Assembly (NCBI GenBank): GCA_002307725.1
Contig: DBUB01000007.1
Span: 49,931 to 113,930, forward strand
From: Alphaproteobacteria bacterium UBA1301
GTDB lineage: Bacteria > Pseudomonadota > Alphaproteobacteria > Micropepsales > Micropepsaceae
Direction of reading: 5' to 3'
Length of the DNA stretch: 64,000 bases
The position numbers and the translations under genes were made by a program. This document shows, in pieces, positions 16,709 to 25,503 of this stretch; within the stretch, counting starts at the first letter, position 1; the number at the start of each line of letters is the position of its first letter. The notes below the pieces were generated by a model. It searched no databases, was not told where the DNA came from, and worked only from the letters and a program-made list of their open reading frames with translations.

Positions 16709-16952
16709 GCGAGAACTCTTCTGATAGGGCGGGCGTTCTGGCGCGGCGGCACTGATAGCTGGTCGGCCGGAACGCCGCCTAGGCCATCCCGCAAACGACG
16801 GAGCTTGGTGTCGGCCGCCGTCCTCTGGTGTTTGTGCGTACCGAGCGCGAGCGCGGTGCAGAGCTTTCCTTCAGTCCGGTGATACAGGTAAAGTCCACAG
16901 GAACGCTCCATTACTACGGACCGTTGGCGACTGAGCATCGGAGGAGGCCGAC

Positions 16953-19004
16953 ATGATGTCGAAATGCTGGGTCATACTGGCGCTGAGTGTGGTTTTGGGA
17001 CCTGCCGCGGCACAGACGAGCTCGACCTGGACCGCCGACAACGGCAACGGCACCTACACCAATCCGCTGTTCTACGAGGAGTTCTCCGATCCCGATCTGA
17101 TCCGGGTCGGTAACGACTATTACCTCACCGGCACCACCATGCATGCCATGCCGGGGTTGCCGGTGCTGCATTCGAAGGACTTGGTCAACTGGGAGCTCTG
17201 CGGCTACGCGCTCGACAAGCTCGATCTCGGCCCGGCGTATCGTCTCGAAGACGGCAAGAACATTTACGGCCAAGGTATCTGGGCGCCGAGCTTGCGCTAT
17301 CACAACGGCACCTTCTACATCTTCTCCAACGTCAACCACGAAACCACGCAGCTCTTCCGCGCCACTAATCCCAAGGGTCCGTGGACGCATACGCAGATGA
17401 AGCGCGCTTTTCACGACCTGTCGGTGCTGTTCGACGACGACGGCAAGGTCTATGTCGTCTGGGGCTACCGCGATCTTCACATTGCCCAGCTCAACGACGA
17501 TCTCACCGACATCGTGCCGGGCACCGAGCACACGCCGTTTTCGCCCGAGAGCCTGATCGGCGAGGGCTCGCATTTCTACAAGATCAACGGCAAGTACATC
17601 CTCACGAGCGCCTGGTGGGCCGGTCGCTTGCGCATGGCGGCGGCGCGGGCCGACAGTCCTTTCGGGCCTTACGAAGTGCTTCCCGCGATTACCATCGACG
17701 AGGATCTCGGCCTGGCCGAAAGCTGGCGCATTCCCTTCGATACGCCGGCGAACAAGAAGCCGCCGTTTGACCTCATCCCGCCGAAGCCGAGCGAGACCGG
17801 GCACATGTCGTCCCACCAGGGCGGCTTGGTGCAGACGCCATCAGGCGAATGGTGGGGCTTCTCAATGATGGAATACAACTCACTTGGCCGCACCACGATC
17901 CTGTCGCCGGTCACCTGGAAGGAAGGTTGGCCCTATTTCGGATTGCCGGGGAACCTCACCCGCACGCCGCGCGTATGGGTTAAGCCTGGCACCGGCGCCA
18001 CCGATGCGCCGCACGCGCCCTATCAACGCAACGACGATTTCTCCGGACCGCTCAGGAATGTCTGGCAGTGGAATCACGTGCCGGTCGATAGCGCCTGGTC
18101 ACTGGCCGCGCGGCCCGGTTACTTGCGCCTCAACACATTACCGGCGGCGAATTTCTGGGAGGCGAGAAACAGCCTGACCCAACGCGCCATCGGTTCGCAG
18201 TCGACGATGACCACGGTGCTCGAAACCAGTGGCCTTAAGCCCGGTGATGTTGCGGGACTGGCGCTGCTCAACCTGCCTTACGCCTGGATCGGAGTCGAAC
18301 GCGGCGCTGAGGGTCTCAGCCTCGTTCAGTTTGACCAGCAATCGGAAAAATCGGCACGGGTGAATTTAACCGGGAACCGCGTTTGGCTCCGGGCGGAAAG
18401 CGATTATCTGAAGAACACGTCCAACTTCTTCTATTCGCTCGACGGCAAGACGTTCACGCGTCTCGGCAGCGAACTGATCCAGCCTTATCAGCTTGTCACC
18501 TTCCAAGGCGTGCGCAATACGCTATTCGCCTATAACACCGCTGGCGCGCCGGGCGGCTATGCCGATTTCGACAGTTTCACGGTGGCGGAGAAATATCCGC
18601 ATGGCCTTACGCGTCCCATTCCGTATGGGCGCAGCATCACGCTAACCTCGCTTGGGCTTAAAACCGGTTTGAATCTGGTGCATCGGGCGACCCGCGGTGC
18701 GCCGACCGCCTTCACAATCGTCGACATGGGGCTCGGACGGGTGGCGCTCATCTCCGGCAAAAACGTGGTCTCGGTTGCCGCCGATGGAAAAGTCGCGGTG
18801 ACGACCACCAAGCCTGGCATGGCGGAAAGCTTTCAGTGGATGGAAACCCCGGCCGGCGAACTCATCCTGATGTCGCTGGCTTCGGATCGCTATCTCACCA
18901 TTCACGCGGACGGTTCGGTTGCCGCCGACAGCACCGGCCCGCTGCCTGACGGAAAAGATGGCGTCCGCTTCGTCTGGCGCCTGACGCAACGGCCTCGAAA
19001 GTGA
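16953..19004 (+). CDS. GH43 beta-xylosidase/arabinofuranosidase
   Basis: A 683-residue secreted GH43 enzyme. The signal peptide ends GPAAAQ. The five-bladed propeller carries the catalytic triad: Asp46 in FSDPDLIRVGNDYY (base), Asp155 in FHDLSVLFDDDG (pKa modulator) and Glu204 in IGEGSHFYK (acid). A beta-xylosidase C-terminal beta-sandwich (about 355-545) follows, then a C-terminal trefoil-like domain (about 560-680) that may bind carbohydrate. GGAGG stands seven bases before the ATG. It completes the glucuronoxylan set of this locus. Whether it prefers xylose or arabinose cannot be read from sequence. Confidence 0.9.
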   Translation: MMSKCWVILALSVVLGPAAAQTSSTWTADNGNGTYTNPLFYEEFSDPDLIRVGNDYYLTGTTMHAMPGLPVLHSKDLVNWELCGYALDKLDLGPAYRLEDGKNIYGQGIWAPSLRYHNGTFYIFSNVNHETTQLFRATNPKGPWTHTQMKRAFHDLSVLFDDDGKVYVVWGYRDLHIAQLNDDLTDIVPGTEHTPFSPESLIGEGSHFYKINGKYILTSAWWAGRLRMAAARADSPFGPYEVLPAITIDEDLGLAESWRIPFDTPANKKPPFDLIPPKPSETGHMSSHQGGLVQTPSGEWWGFSMMEYNSLGRTTILSPVTWKEGWPYFGLPGNLTRTPRVWVKPGTGATDAPHAPYQRNDDFSGPLRNVWQWNHVPVDSAWSLAARPGYLRLNTLPAANFWEARNSLTQRAIGSQSTMTTVLETSGLKPGDVAGLALLNLPYAWIGVERGAEGLSLVQFDQQSEKSARVNLTGNRVWLRAESDYLKNTSNFFYSLDGKTFTRLGSELIQPYQLVTFQGVRNTLFAYNTAGAPGGYADFDSFTVAEKYPHGLTRPIPYGRSITLTSLGLKTGLNLVHRATRGAPTAFTIVDMGLGRVALISGKNVVSVAADGKVAVTTTKPGMAESFQWMETPAGELILMSLASDRYLTIHADGSVAADSTGPLPDGKDGVRFVWRLTQRPRK

Positions 19005-19198
19005 GCCATTCAACGGCATTTCGTGCGAAGAGATACTATTAGCTTACACAACCCCGGCGATAGGGGCTGCGCGTGGGCGGAATCCGGCCAAACCGATGCA
19101 CCACGTACCAGCTCTGCTGTGCAGCATCTTTACAAGTTGTGTGTTGATGGCTGATCGCCTATGCCTTGGCCGGTTGGAATAGACTGCAAGAAACGGCC

Positions 19199-19555
19199 AT
19201 GAAAGTTACACAAAGTTTTACGTTCGAAGCGGCGCACTTTCTTCCCAAGGTGTCCGCCGGGCATCGTTGCCGGAATATGCATGGGCACTCTTACCGTATC
19301 GATCTTCAATTGGAGGGCCCGGTCGATCCCGAGACCGGCTTCGTGATCGACTTTTTCGCGATCGAGGCAGCCTTCAATCCCGTGCTGGGGAGCCTCGACC
19401 ACCATATTCTCAATGAGGTCGCGGGGTTGGAAAATCCGACTGCGGAAAACATCGCCGTATGGATCTGGAACCGTTGCAAACCAAACCTGCCGCAGATCGC
19501 CAAGGTGACGGTGTATGAGACCGCTCTGTGTTCCGCCGAGTATGACGGTCACTGA
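19199..19555 (+). CDS. queD: 6-carboxytetrahydropterin synthase QueD
   Basis: A 118-residue QueD/PTPS-family enzyme of the queuosine (7-deazaguanine) pathway, turning dihydroneopterin triphosphate into 6-carboxy-tetrahydropterin. Zinc ligands His13, His28 and His30 are present, and the catalytic Cys24 lies in the CxxxHGH motif (CRNMHGH). DFFAIE, LDHHILNE and PTAENIAVWIW are also as expected. The short ATG at 19199 is used because QueD proteins begin near this MKVTQSFTFEAAH. The other que genes are not in the window. It stands alone on the plus strand. Confidence 0.93.
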   Translation: MKVTQSFTFEAAHFLPKVSAGHRCRNMHGHSYRIDLQLEGPVDPETGFVIDFFAIEAAFNPVLGSLDHHILNEVAGLENPTAENIAVWIWNRCKPNLPQIAKVTVYETALCSAEYDGH

Positions 19556-19931
19556 CCGCAAATGCCGAATCTGCATCGGATCACGCGCTGGAACGGACGC
19601 GCGTAATCGCTTTATGACGTGGGTTTTGCGCCGGCGATAGGTCATTCCGTTCCCGCCAAATGGGCTCGGGTTTCAAGGGGTCTGGAGGACGGTCGGCTCG
19701 TCCCAAGCGTCCTGATCCGCCAGGCCTTGTCTCGATCAAGGATGGGGCGACGGATTTTCTGTAAAATATCGTCATTTCCGTGGTTTAACGGAACCGGCCT
19801 GCCGCTGACCTAGCGTTAAGCTACGCCCGAACCGCCTCCGCCCGCGTCATCAAGACGATTGACGGCGCAGCGTTTCACAGGTGTCTGGAGCGGTCGCTGT
19901 CATAATACAGTCCAGTGGGGGAGTTCGGGGC
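19556..19931. other. Intergenic stretch without a recognised gene
   Basis: The 376 bases between queD and the nucleoside transporter hold no convincing open frame, RNA or repeat that I can see. They probably contain the promoter of the transporter. Confidence 0.4.
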
Positions 19932-21221
19932 ATGATGAGCCTGCTCAATCTGCAAAGTCTCGCCGGAATTGTGCTCATCCTGGTGCTGTGCTGGCTGTTC
20001 TCCGAGAACCGGCGGCGGTTTCCCTTTTTACTGATGATCGGCGCGATCGGGGTGCAAGTCCTGTTGGTGCTGGCGTTGTTCGGCGTGCCGGTGATCCGCG
20101 CCGGATTAACCAGTTTCGGGGCGGTCTTTGATGGCCTCGCCAAATCGAGCCAGACCGGCGTCGCCTTCGTGTTCGGCTACTTGAGTGGGGCGGGTACCCA
20201 GCCCTATCCGGTCACCAACGCGGGCGCGATGTTCATGTTCGGTTTCCGCGTGTTGCCGGTGATCCTGGTGGTCTGCACCTTGGCAGCGCTGCTCTGGCAC
20301 TGGAAAATCCTCAAATGGATCACCAAGGCGTTCGGCTTCGTCTTTTCGCACACCATGGGCTTGCGCGGCCCCACGGCGCTCGCGGCGGCAGCCACTATCT
20401 TCATGGGCCAAGTCGAAGGCCCGATCATCATTCGCGCTTATCTCAACCGGCTGACGCGCTCCGAACTGTTCCTGCTCATCACCGTCGGCATGGCCTGCGT
20501 GTCGGGCTCCACCATGGTCGCGTATGTGACGATCCTGTCCGGCGTGCTGCCGGGGGCGGCCGCCCATATCCTGACCGCGTCGATCATTTCGGCGCCGGCC
20601 GGCATTTTGCTCGCGCGCATTCTGGTGCCGCGCGATCCGGTGGCCGAAGCCGCCCAAGACAAGATGCCGCCCGACGAGCGCACCTATAACAGCTCGATGG
20701 ACGCGATCATGAAAGGCATCAACGACGGCCTGCAGATCGCCGTCAATGTTGCCGCCTGCTTGATCGTGTTCGTCGCGCTGGTTGCCATGGTCAATCTGAT
20801 GTTCGGCGCGCTGCCGCAGGTTGCAGGTAGCCCGATCAGTGTCGAACGTATCCTCGGCTATGTCTTCGCGCCGATTGCCTGGTGCCTCGGCATCCAGAAC
20901 GGCGAAATTCTCAAGGCCGGGCAGCTCCTCGGCACCAAGATGGTGCTCACCGAGTTCACCGCCTTCATCAAGCTGGGGGCGATTCCCGCGGCCGAACTAA
21001 CCGAGCGGACCCGTATCATCATGACCTATGCGCTGTGCGGGTTTGCCAACATTGCTTCGGTCGGGATCAATCTGGCGGGCTATTCGGTGCTGCTGCCCGA
21101 ACGCCGTGACGAGATCATGAAAATGGTGGGCAAGGCTATGCTGGCGGGCTTTTTCGCGACCTGCATGAGTGCCGCGATCGTCGGGGCCATCCCCACCTTC
21201 ATCGCCGGAGTGCCAAGCTAA
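19932..21221 (+). CDS. Concentrative nucleoside transporter (CNT/NupC family)
   Basis: A 429-residue inner-membrane transporter of the CNT family, importing nucleosides with protons or sodium. Signature parts are GYLSGAGTQP, FMGQVEGPIIIRAYL (the nucleoside-binding QxExP-like region), MACVSGSTMVAYVT and TYALCGFANIASVGI. There are about ten membrane segments. The ATG at 19932 has GGGGGAG eight bases upstream; a longer in-frame start is less likely. The base specificity is unknown. The gene is followed by an aminopeptidase on the same strand, 82 bases on. Confidence 0.92.
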   Translation: MMSLLNLQSLAGIVLILVLCWLFSENRRRFPFLLMIGAIGVQVLLVLALFGVPVIRAGLTSFGAVFDGLAKSSQTGVAFVFGYLSGAGTQPYPVTNAGAMFMFGFRVLPVILVVCTLAALLWHWKILKWITKAFGFVFSHTMGLRGPTALAAAATIFMGQVEGPIIIRAYLNRLTRSELFLLITVGMACVSGSTMVAYVTILSGVLPGAAAHILTASIISAPAGILLARILVPRDPVAEAAQDKMPPDERTYNSSMDAIMKGINDGLQIAVNVAACLIVFVALVAMVNLMFGALPQVAGSPISVERILGYVFAPIAWCLGIQNGEILKAGQLLGTKMVLTEFTAFIKLGAIPAAELTERTRIIMTYALCGFANIASVGINLAGYSVLLPERRDEIMKMVGKAMLAGFFATCMSAAIVGAIPTFIAGVPS

Positions 21222-21303
21222 CGGACCGTTTGAGCGCATTCGGTGATGGTCACGGCGGCGGACGCTGCTAAGATGCGGGGTCGTCGCAACACCCGAGTTA
21301 GCC

Positions 21304-22587
21304 ATGCCGCACGCCGAACCATTCCTCACTTATATCGACCGCTCACCGTCGCCTTATCACGCCATCGCCGAAGCGGTGGCGATGCTGACCAGTGCTGGTT
21401 TCGTGCCGCTCGGCGAGGCCGAGCGTTGGCAGCTTGCGCCCGGCGGGGCCTATTTCGTCGTGCGCGGCGGCAAATCGCTGATCGCTTGGCGGCAAGGTTC
21501 GGCGCCACCCTCGGACGCCGGTTTTCGTTTCGTCGCTGCCCACAGCGACAGCCCGGTTTTAAAACTCCGCCCGCGTCCCGATCTTGAAGCCAAGGGCCTT
21601 CGTCTGCTCACCGCCGAAGTATATGGCGGCCCGTTACTCAACACCTGGTTCGACCGCGAACTGAAACTGGCGGGCGCGGTGTGGTGCGGCGGCGAGACGG
21701 TGACGCGCCATCTGGTGAATCTAGACAAACTGCCGGTGCGGCTGGTCTCGCTCGCCATTCATCTGAAATCCGACAAAGCCAGCGACAGCTTCAGCCTCGA
21801 CCGCGAAAAAGACCTCACGGTGTTTGTCGGGCTGGGGACGACGCCCGGTTTCGAACAGGTGCGTGCGGCGATCACCGAAGCGCTGGGTGGCGATCCCGGC
21901 CCGATCCTGTCGACCGACCTCAGCCTTGGTGACGCGCATCCCGCTGTCCGTCTTGGTGCCGACGGCGAACTGATCAGTGCGCCGCGTCTCGACAATCTCT
22001 TCAGCGCTTACACTGCACTGGCCGCGTTGGTTGAAAGTGCACCGGCAGCATCAACCCTTGGTGCCATCGTCTATGATGCCGAGGAGATCGGTAGCCAGAC
22101 CTATGCTGGCGCGCGGTCCAATTTCGTCGCAAGCGTGGTCGATCGCATTGCTGGCGGCGGCTCGGAAGATGTCTGGCGCGCCAAGGCCCGCTCCGTTCTC
22201 ATCAGTGCCGACATGGCCCATGCCGAACATCCCTCGTTCCCGGCGGCGACCGATCCGGTCACGGTTCCCGCGCTGAATGGGGGCCTCGCGGTCAAGACCG
22301 GCGTGCAAGGCAATTACGCCATCGGTCCGGCGGTGGAAGCCTGGTTCCTCAAGGTCTGCGAAGACGCCAAGGTACCGCTGCAGCGTTTCCGTTATCGCTG
22401 CGATCACGGCCGCGGCTCGTCGATCGGCCCGATGGCCACCAGCGGCCTCGGCATTGCCGGCGTCGATGTCGGCGCCCCCATGCTGGCGATGCATTCGGTG
22501 CGTGAGCTGGCCGGAACCGCCGATCTCGACGCTTCCATTGACGCCTTCGCCGCGTTCTTCGCGTCGCACAATCCGCTGCCGGTTTAA
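21304..22587 (+). CDS. apeB: M18 family aminopeptidase
   Basis: A 427-residue cytosolic metallo-aminopeptidase of family M18 (aspartyl aminopeptidase type), releasing N-terminal acidic residues from peptides. Binuclear zinc ligands are visible: His80 in AAHSDSP, the DAEEIGSQ motif (about 258-265), Asp303 in DMAHAEHP and His397 in MHSVREL. The length and N-terminal FLTYIDRSPSPYHA are typical. The stop codon lies in a TTAA shared with the stop of the convergent ketoacyl synthase gene. Confidence 0.92.
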   Translation: MPHAEPFLTYIDRSPSPYHAIAEAVAMLTSAGFVPLGEAERWQLAPGGAYFVVRGGKSLIAWRQGSAPPSDAGFRFVAAHSDSPVLKLRPRPDLEAKGLRLLTAEVYGGPLLNTWFDRELKLAGAVWCGGETVTRHLVNLDKLPVRLVSLAIHLKSDKASDSFSLDREKDLTVFVGLGTTPGFEQVRAAITEALGGDPGPILSTDLSLGDAHPAVRLGADGELISAPRLDNLFSAYTALAALVESAPAASTLGAIVYDAEEIGSQTYAGARSNFVASVVDRIAGGGSEDVWRAKARSVLISADMAHAEHPSFPAATDPVTVPALNGGLAVKTGVQGNYAIGPAVEAWFLKVCEDAKVPLQRFRYRCDHGRGSSIGPMATSGLGIAGVDVGAPMLAMHSVRELAGTADLDASIDAFAAFFASHNPLPV

Positions 22588-23789
22588 GCGCGGCGGATCG
22601 CCAATACCGCGTTATGGCCGCCAAATGCGAACGAGTTCGACAGCGCCACGCCGATCTGTTGGTCGCGTGCTTCATTGGGCACGACGTCGAGATCGCAATC
22701 GGGATCGGGTACAGCGTAATTGGCGGTCGGCGGAATGAAGCCGCCCTGCATCGCGATCACCGTCGCGGCCAGTTCCATCGCCCCGGCGCCACCGAGCAGG
22801 TGGCCGTGCATCGATTTGGTGGAGCTGACTGCCAGTTTGTCGGCGTGGGTCCCGAACACGGCCCGGATGGCTTTGGTCTCGGTGGCGTCATTAGCAACCG
22901 TGCCGGTGCCGTGCGCGTTGATGTAATCGACCTCTTCCGGCTTGAGACCGGCATCGTCGAGGCAGGCGCGGATCGCCGCCGCGGCGCCGTCGGCCGACGG
23001 CAGCACGATGTCGGCGGCGTCCGAACTCATACCGAACCCGACGATTTCGGCGAGGATTTCGGCGCCGCGGGCAAGCGCGTGGTCGCGGTTCTCAAGCACG
23101 AAAATCGCAGCGCCTTCGCCCAGCACCATGCCGCTGCGGTTTTTGGAGAATGGGCGGCAGGTGTCGGTCGACATCACCCGCAGCGCTTCCCAGGCCTTGA
23201 TGGTGCCGAAGGTGAACACCGCTTCGGTCCCGCCGGTGACCGCAGCATCGACGGTGCCGCTCTTCACCATCGAATAGGCGACGCCGATTGCGTGATTGGA
23301 CGAGGCGCAGGCACTTGCCACCGTGAACGACGGCCCGGTGATGCCGTGCGTGATGGTGATATGGCTCATCGCCGCCGAGATCATCAACTTGGGGATGGTG
23401 AACGGATGGGCGCGCTTGGAGCCCTGCGCATAGACCCGGTAGTAACTTTCATCGAGCGTGGTCATGCCGCCGACGCCGGCGCCGATGATAGCCGCGGCGC
23501 GCGACCCAAGCGCGTGCAGGTCCAATCCGCTTTGCGTCACCGCTTGGCGCGAGGCGGCCACCGCGAACTGGGCACAGCGGTCCAGAAGCGGAAGCTGTTT
23601 GTCGGAGAACTGGGTGACGGGATCGAAGTCCTTCACTTCGGCCCCGATCTTGGTGAGCAGGTTTTCGGTCGGCAGGATGGTGAGCGCACCGATAGCAACC
23701 CGCCCGGCGCGCAATGCCGCCGCAACGTCCGTTGCGCTGTTGCCGAGCGGCGAGATGATTCCCAAACCTGTGATGACGACCCGGTTCAT
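22584..23789 (-). CDS. Beta-ketoacyl-ACP synthase II-like condensing enzyme
   Basis: A 401-residue FabF/NodE-type ketoacyl synthase. The Cys-His-His triad is intact: Cys161 in VASACASSNHA, His293 in NAHGTGT, and His330 in KSMHGHLLGGAG. It condenses malonyl-ACP with an acyl chain. It is paired with a separate ACP gene 41 bases upstream on the same strand and sits beside lipid/glycan genes rather than the housekeeping fab genes. A special acyl chain is therefore likely, for lipid A, sphingolipid or another envelope lipid. Which one is inference. The stop overlaps the apeB stop within TTAA. Confidence 0.9.
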   Translation of the reverse strand: MNRVVITGLGIISPLGNSATDVAAALRAGRVAIGALTILPTENLLTKIGAEVKDFDPVTQFSDKQLPLLDRCAQFAVAASRQAVTQSGLDLHALGSRAAAIIGAGVGGMTTLDESYYRVYAQGSKRAHPFTIPKLMISAAMSHITITHGITGPSFTVASACASSNHAIGVAYSMVKSGTVDAAVTGGTEAVFTFGTIKAWEALRVMSTDTCRPFSKNRSGMVLGEGAAIFVLENRDHALARGAEILAEIVGFGMSSDAADIVLPSADGAAAAIRACLDDAGLKPEEVDYINAHGTGTVANDATETKAIRAVFGTHADKLAVSSTKSMHGHLLGGAGAMELAATVIAMQGGFIPPTANYAVPDPDCDLDVVPNEARDQQIGVALSNSFAFGGHNAVLAIRRA

Positions 23790-23830
23790 TCCGGTACGCC
23801 TTTCCTGACTGTGAAGACGAAATGAAGCGG

Positions 23831-24094
23831 TCAGGCCGGATGCTGTTCGGCCACCAGGCGGTCGATCGCATCAATGATTTCGCCAACCGACTGGAACGAG
23901 ATTCCGGCCGTGTTCTGCTCACTGGGCGAATAGGGGACTTCGATGTCGAATTTTTCTTCGATGGCAAACACCAGCTCGACCACGTCAATGGACTGCAGGT
24001 CGAGATCGGCAAGCTTGGTTGCGCGCGTCAAGGTGGCCGCATCGGTCTTGGCCTGCTTGGCGACGATCTCAAAGATGTCTTGTTCGCTGCTCAT
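23831..24094 (-). CDS. Specialised acyl carrier protein
   Basis: An 87-residue ACP. Ser35 in LDLQSIDVVELVFAIEEKFD is the phosphopantetheine site; the usual DSL is QSI here, a difference seen in dedicated rather than fatty-acid-synthesis ACPs. The rest forms the four-helix acidic fold (EIVAKQ..., then GEIIDAIDRLV). The ATG at 24094 gives the normal ACP length; the longer frame is not credible. The gene pairs with the ketoacyl synthase downstream and may serve the sphingolipid-type pathway at 35-41 kb. Confidence 0.88.
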   Translation of the reverse strand: MSSEQDIFEIVAKQAKTDAATLTRATKLADLDLQSIDVVELVFAIEEKFDIEVPYSPSEQNTAGISFQSVGEIIDAIDRLVAEQHPA

Positions 24095-24222
24095 AGGTTG
24101 GCGCCCCGTCTTGGGCCGTCGACCAGCCCAGGAATGATTTCTTTGCCAGTTTAATAGGCAATACCCACGCAGCACCACGCTAAATTGATGTAATCGCGAG
24201 TGCAACCCGGCGGCACACCGAA

Positions 24223-25503
24223 TCAGGCTCCCGCGATGCGGAACATCTCCGCTTGCAGTTTCAGGGCATGCTTGCGGGCGTCGAAGTCGCGTTCGATGCG
24301 GGCTCGGGCGGCCACGCCGTGGGCGCGGCGCATATCCGGATTTTGGAAATAGTCCAAACAAGCTTGCGCCAGGCCGTCAATGTCCGGTGGTTTGCCGCAA
24401 ACCAGCCGACCCTCGACGCCGTTGGCGCACATCTCGGCGATTCCCCCCATGGCGAAGGCGACAATCGGCTTGCCCATCGCCATCGATTCCATGACCGCGC
24501 GCGGCAACGGGTCTTCATAGATGCTCGGCACCACGGCGACGTCGAAATCGGCGACATAGGCGCGGGGGTCGGCGCGGAAGCCGATGAATTGCACGAAGTC
24601 CGCGATTCCCAGCTCCTTGGTAAGTGCGATGCATTCTTCGCGGTGATCCGGCGACATGTCCTGCGGGGTATCGCCCAAGACGATGACGCGGCAGCGCGCG
24701 CGTTCGTCCGTGCGCAGACGATCGTGCATGATCTTGGCGGCCTTCACCAGCTCGATATAGCCTTTGTGGCGCACGATGCGGCCGTGATTGCCGAAGAGCA
24801 CCGTGTCCGGCGAAAGGTTCAGTTCGCGCCGCAGCAGGGGGGCGACCGTCGCGCTGTCGAACTCTTCGATATCGAGCGCGGTCTGGATCGGTTTGACTTT
24901 TTCGCGGACGTGGTCGAACTGGGTTTCGCAGGGCTTGGAAACGCAGACGATCAGCGCGACGTACGGGCTGCGGGCCAAGCGCCGGTGTAGGCCGCGCGCG
25001 AGTTTGGGCACCTCGGGATAGAGCACGTGCCAAATCGCGGGGGTCTTGGTCCATGCCGCCAACGCGCCGCCGAGAAATCCGGCCGAGGTGCCGTTGCAGA
25101 AAATGAGATCGTATTGCTCGCGGCGGATGCGGCGCGCCAGCCGTCCGAAACCGGTCAGCATGCGGGCGATGTTGCCGATCACGCGTGCGATCTTGAGCGG
25201 CCAGAACGCTTGGAAATCCCGCCGTTCGATCGGCCGCGTCATCGGCTGGAAGAAGTTCTCGATCAAATCCGGTTCGGCGAATACCAATTCGGCGGCATGA
25301 TAGTCGCGCAGCCGCTGGGTGACGATGCCTTCGCGCGGGATCATCACGCTGCGGTCGATGCGCGCCGGATCGAGGAATTTGGTGATGTAGAGAATGGTCC
25401 GCCCCGGTCCGCCGTTGCGCGAGGTGTCGTTGATGAACAGCACCTTCAAGCGGCGCGTATCGGCGTTCACGTCTTGGGCGGCTTTAAGAACCTCGGCCAT
25501 CAT
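24223..25503 (-). CDS. GT4 family glycosyltransferase
   Basis: A 426-residue retaining GT-B glycosyltransferase (GT4). The N-terminal acceptor domain starts LKVLFINDTSRNGGPGRT; the C-terminal donor domain has GNHGRIVRHKGYIELVKAA and the E-x7-E site in EDPLPRAVMESMAMGKPIV. It is cytosolic or bound to the inner face of the membrane and adds a sugar from an activated donor to a lipid or glycan. Its ATG shares one base with the stop of the upstream GT4 gene (TAATG), so the two are coupled. Donor and acceptor are not predictable. Confidence 0.9.
   Translation of the reverse strand: MMAEVLKAAQDVNADTRRLKVLFINDTSRNGGPGRTILYITKFLDPARIDRSVMIPREGIVTQRLRDYHAAELVFAEPDLIENFFQPMTRPIERRDFQAFWPLKIARVIGNIARMLTGFGRLARRIRREQYDLIFCNGTSAGFLGGALAAWTKTPAIWHVLYPEVPKLARGLHRRLARSPYVALIVCVSKPCETQFDHVREKVKPIQTALDIEEFDSATVAPLLRRELNLSPDTVLFGNHGRIVRHKGYIELVKAAKIMHDRLRTDERARCRVIVLGDTPQDMSPDHREECIALTKELGIADFVQFIGFRADPRAYVADFDVAVVPSIYEDPLPRAVMESMAMGKPIVAFAMGGIAEMCANGVEGRLVCGKPPDIDGLAQACLDYFQNPDMRRAHGVAARARIERDFDARKHALKLQAEMFRIAGA

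Noticed and set aside
22614..23825. Plus-strand open frame of about 400 codons opposite the ketoacyl synthase
   Set aside because: Shadow of a gene with an intact catalytic triad; no ribosome-binding site or family pattern.
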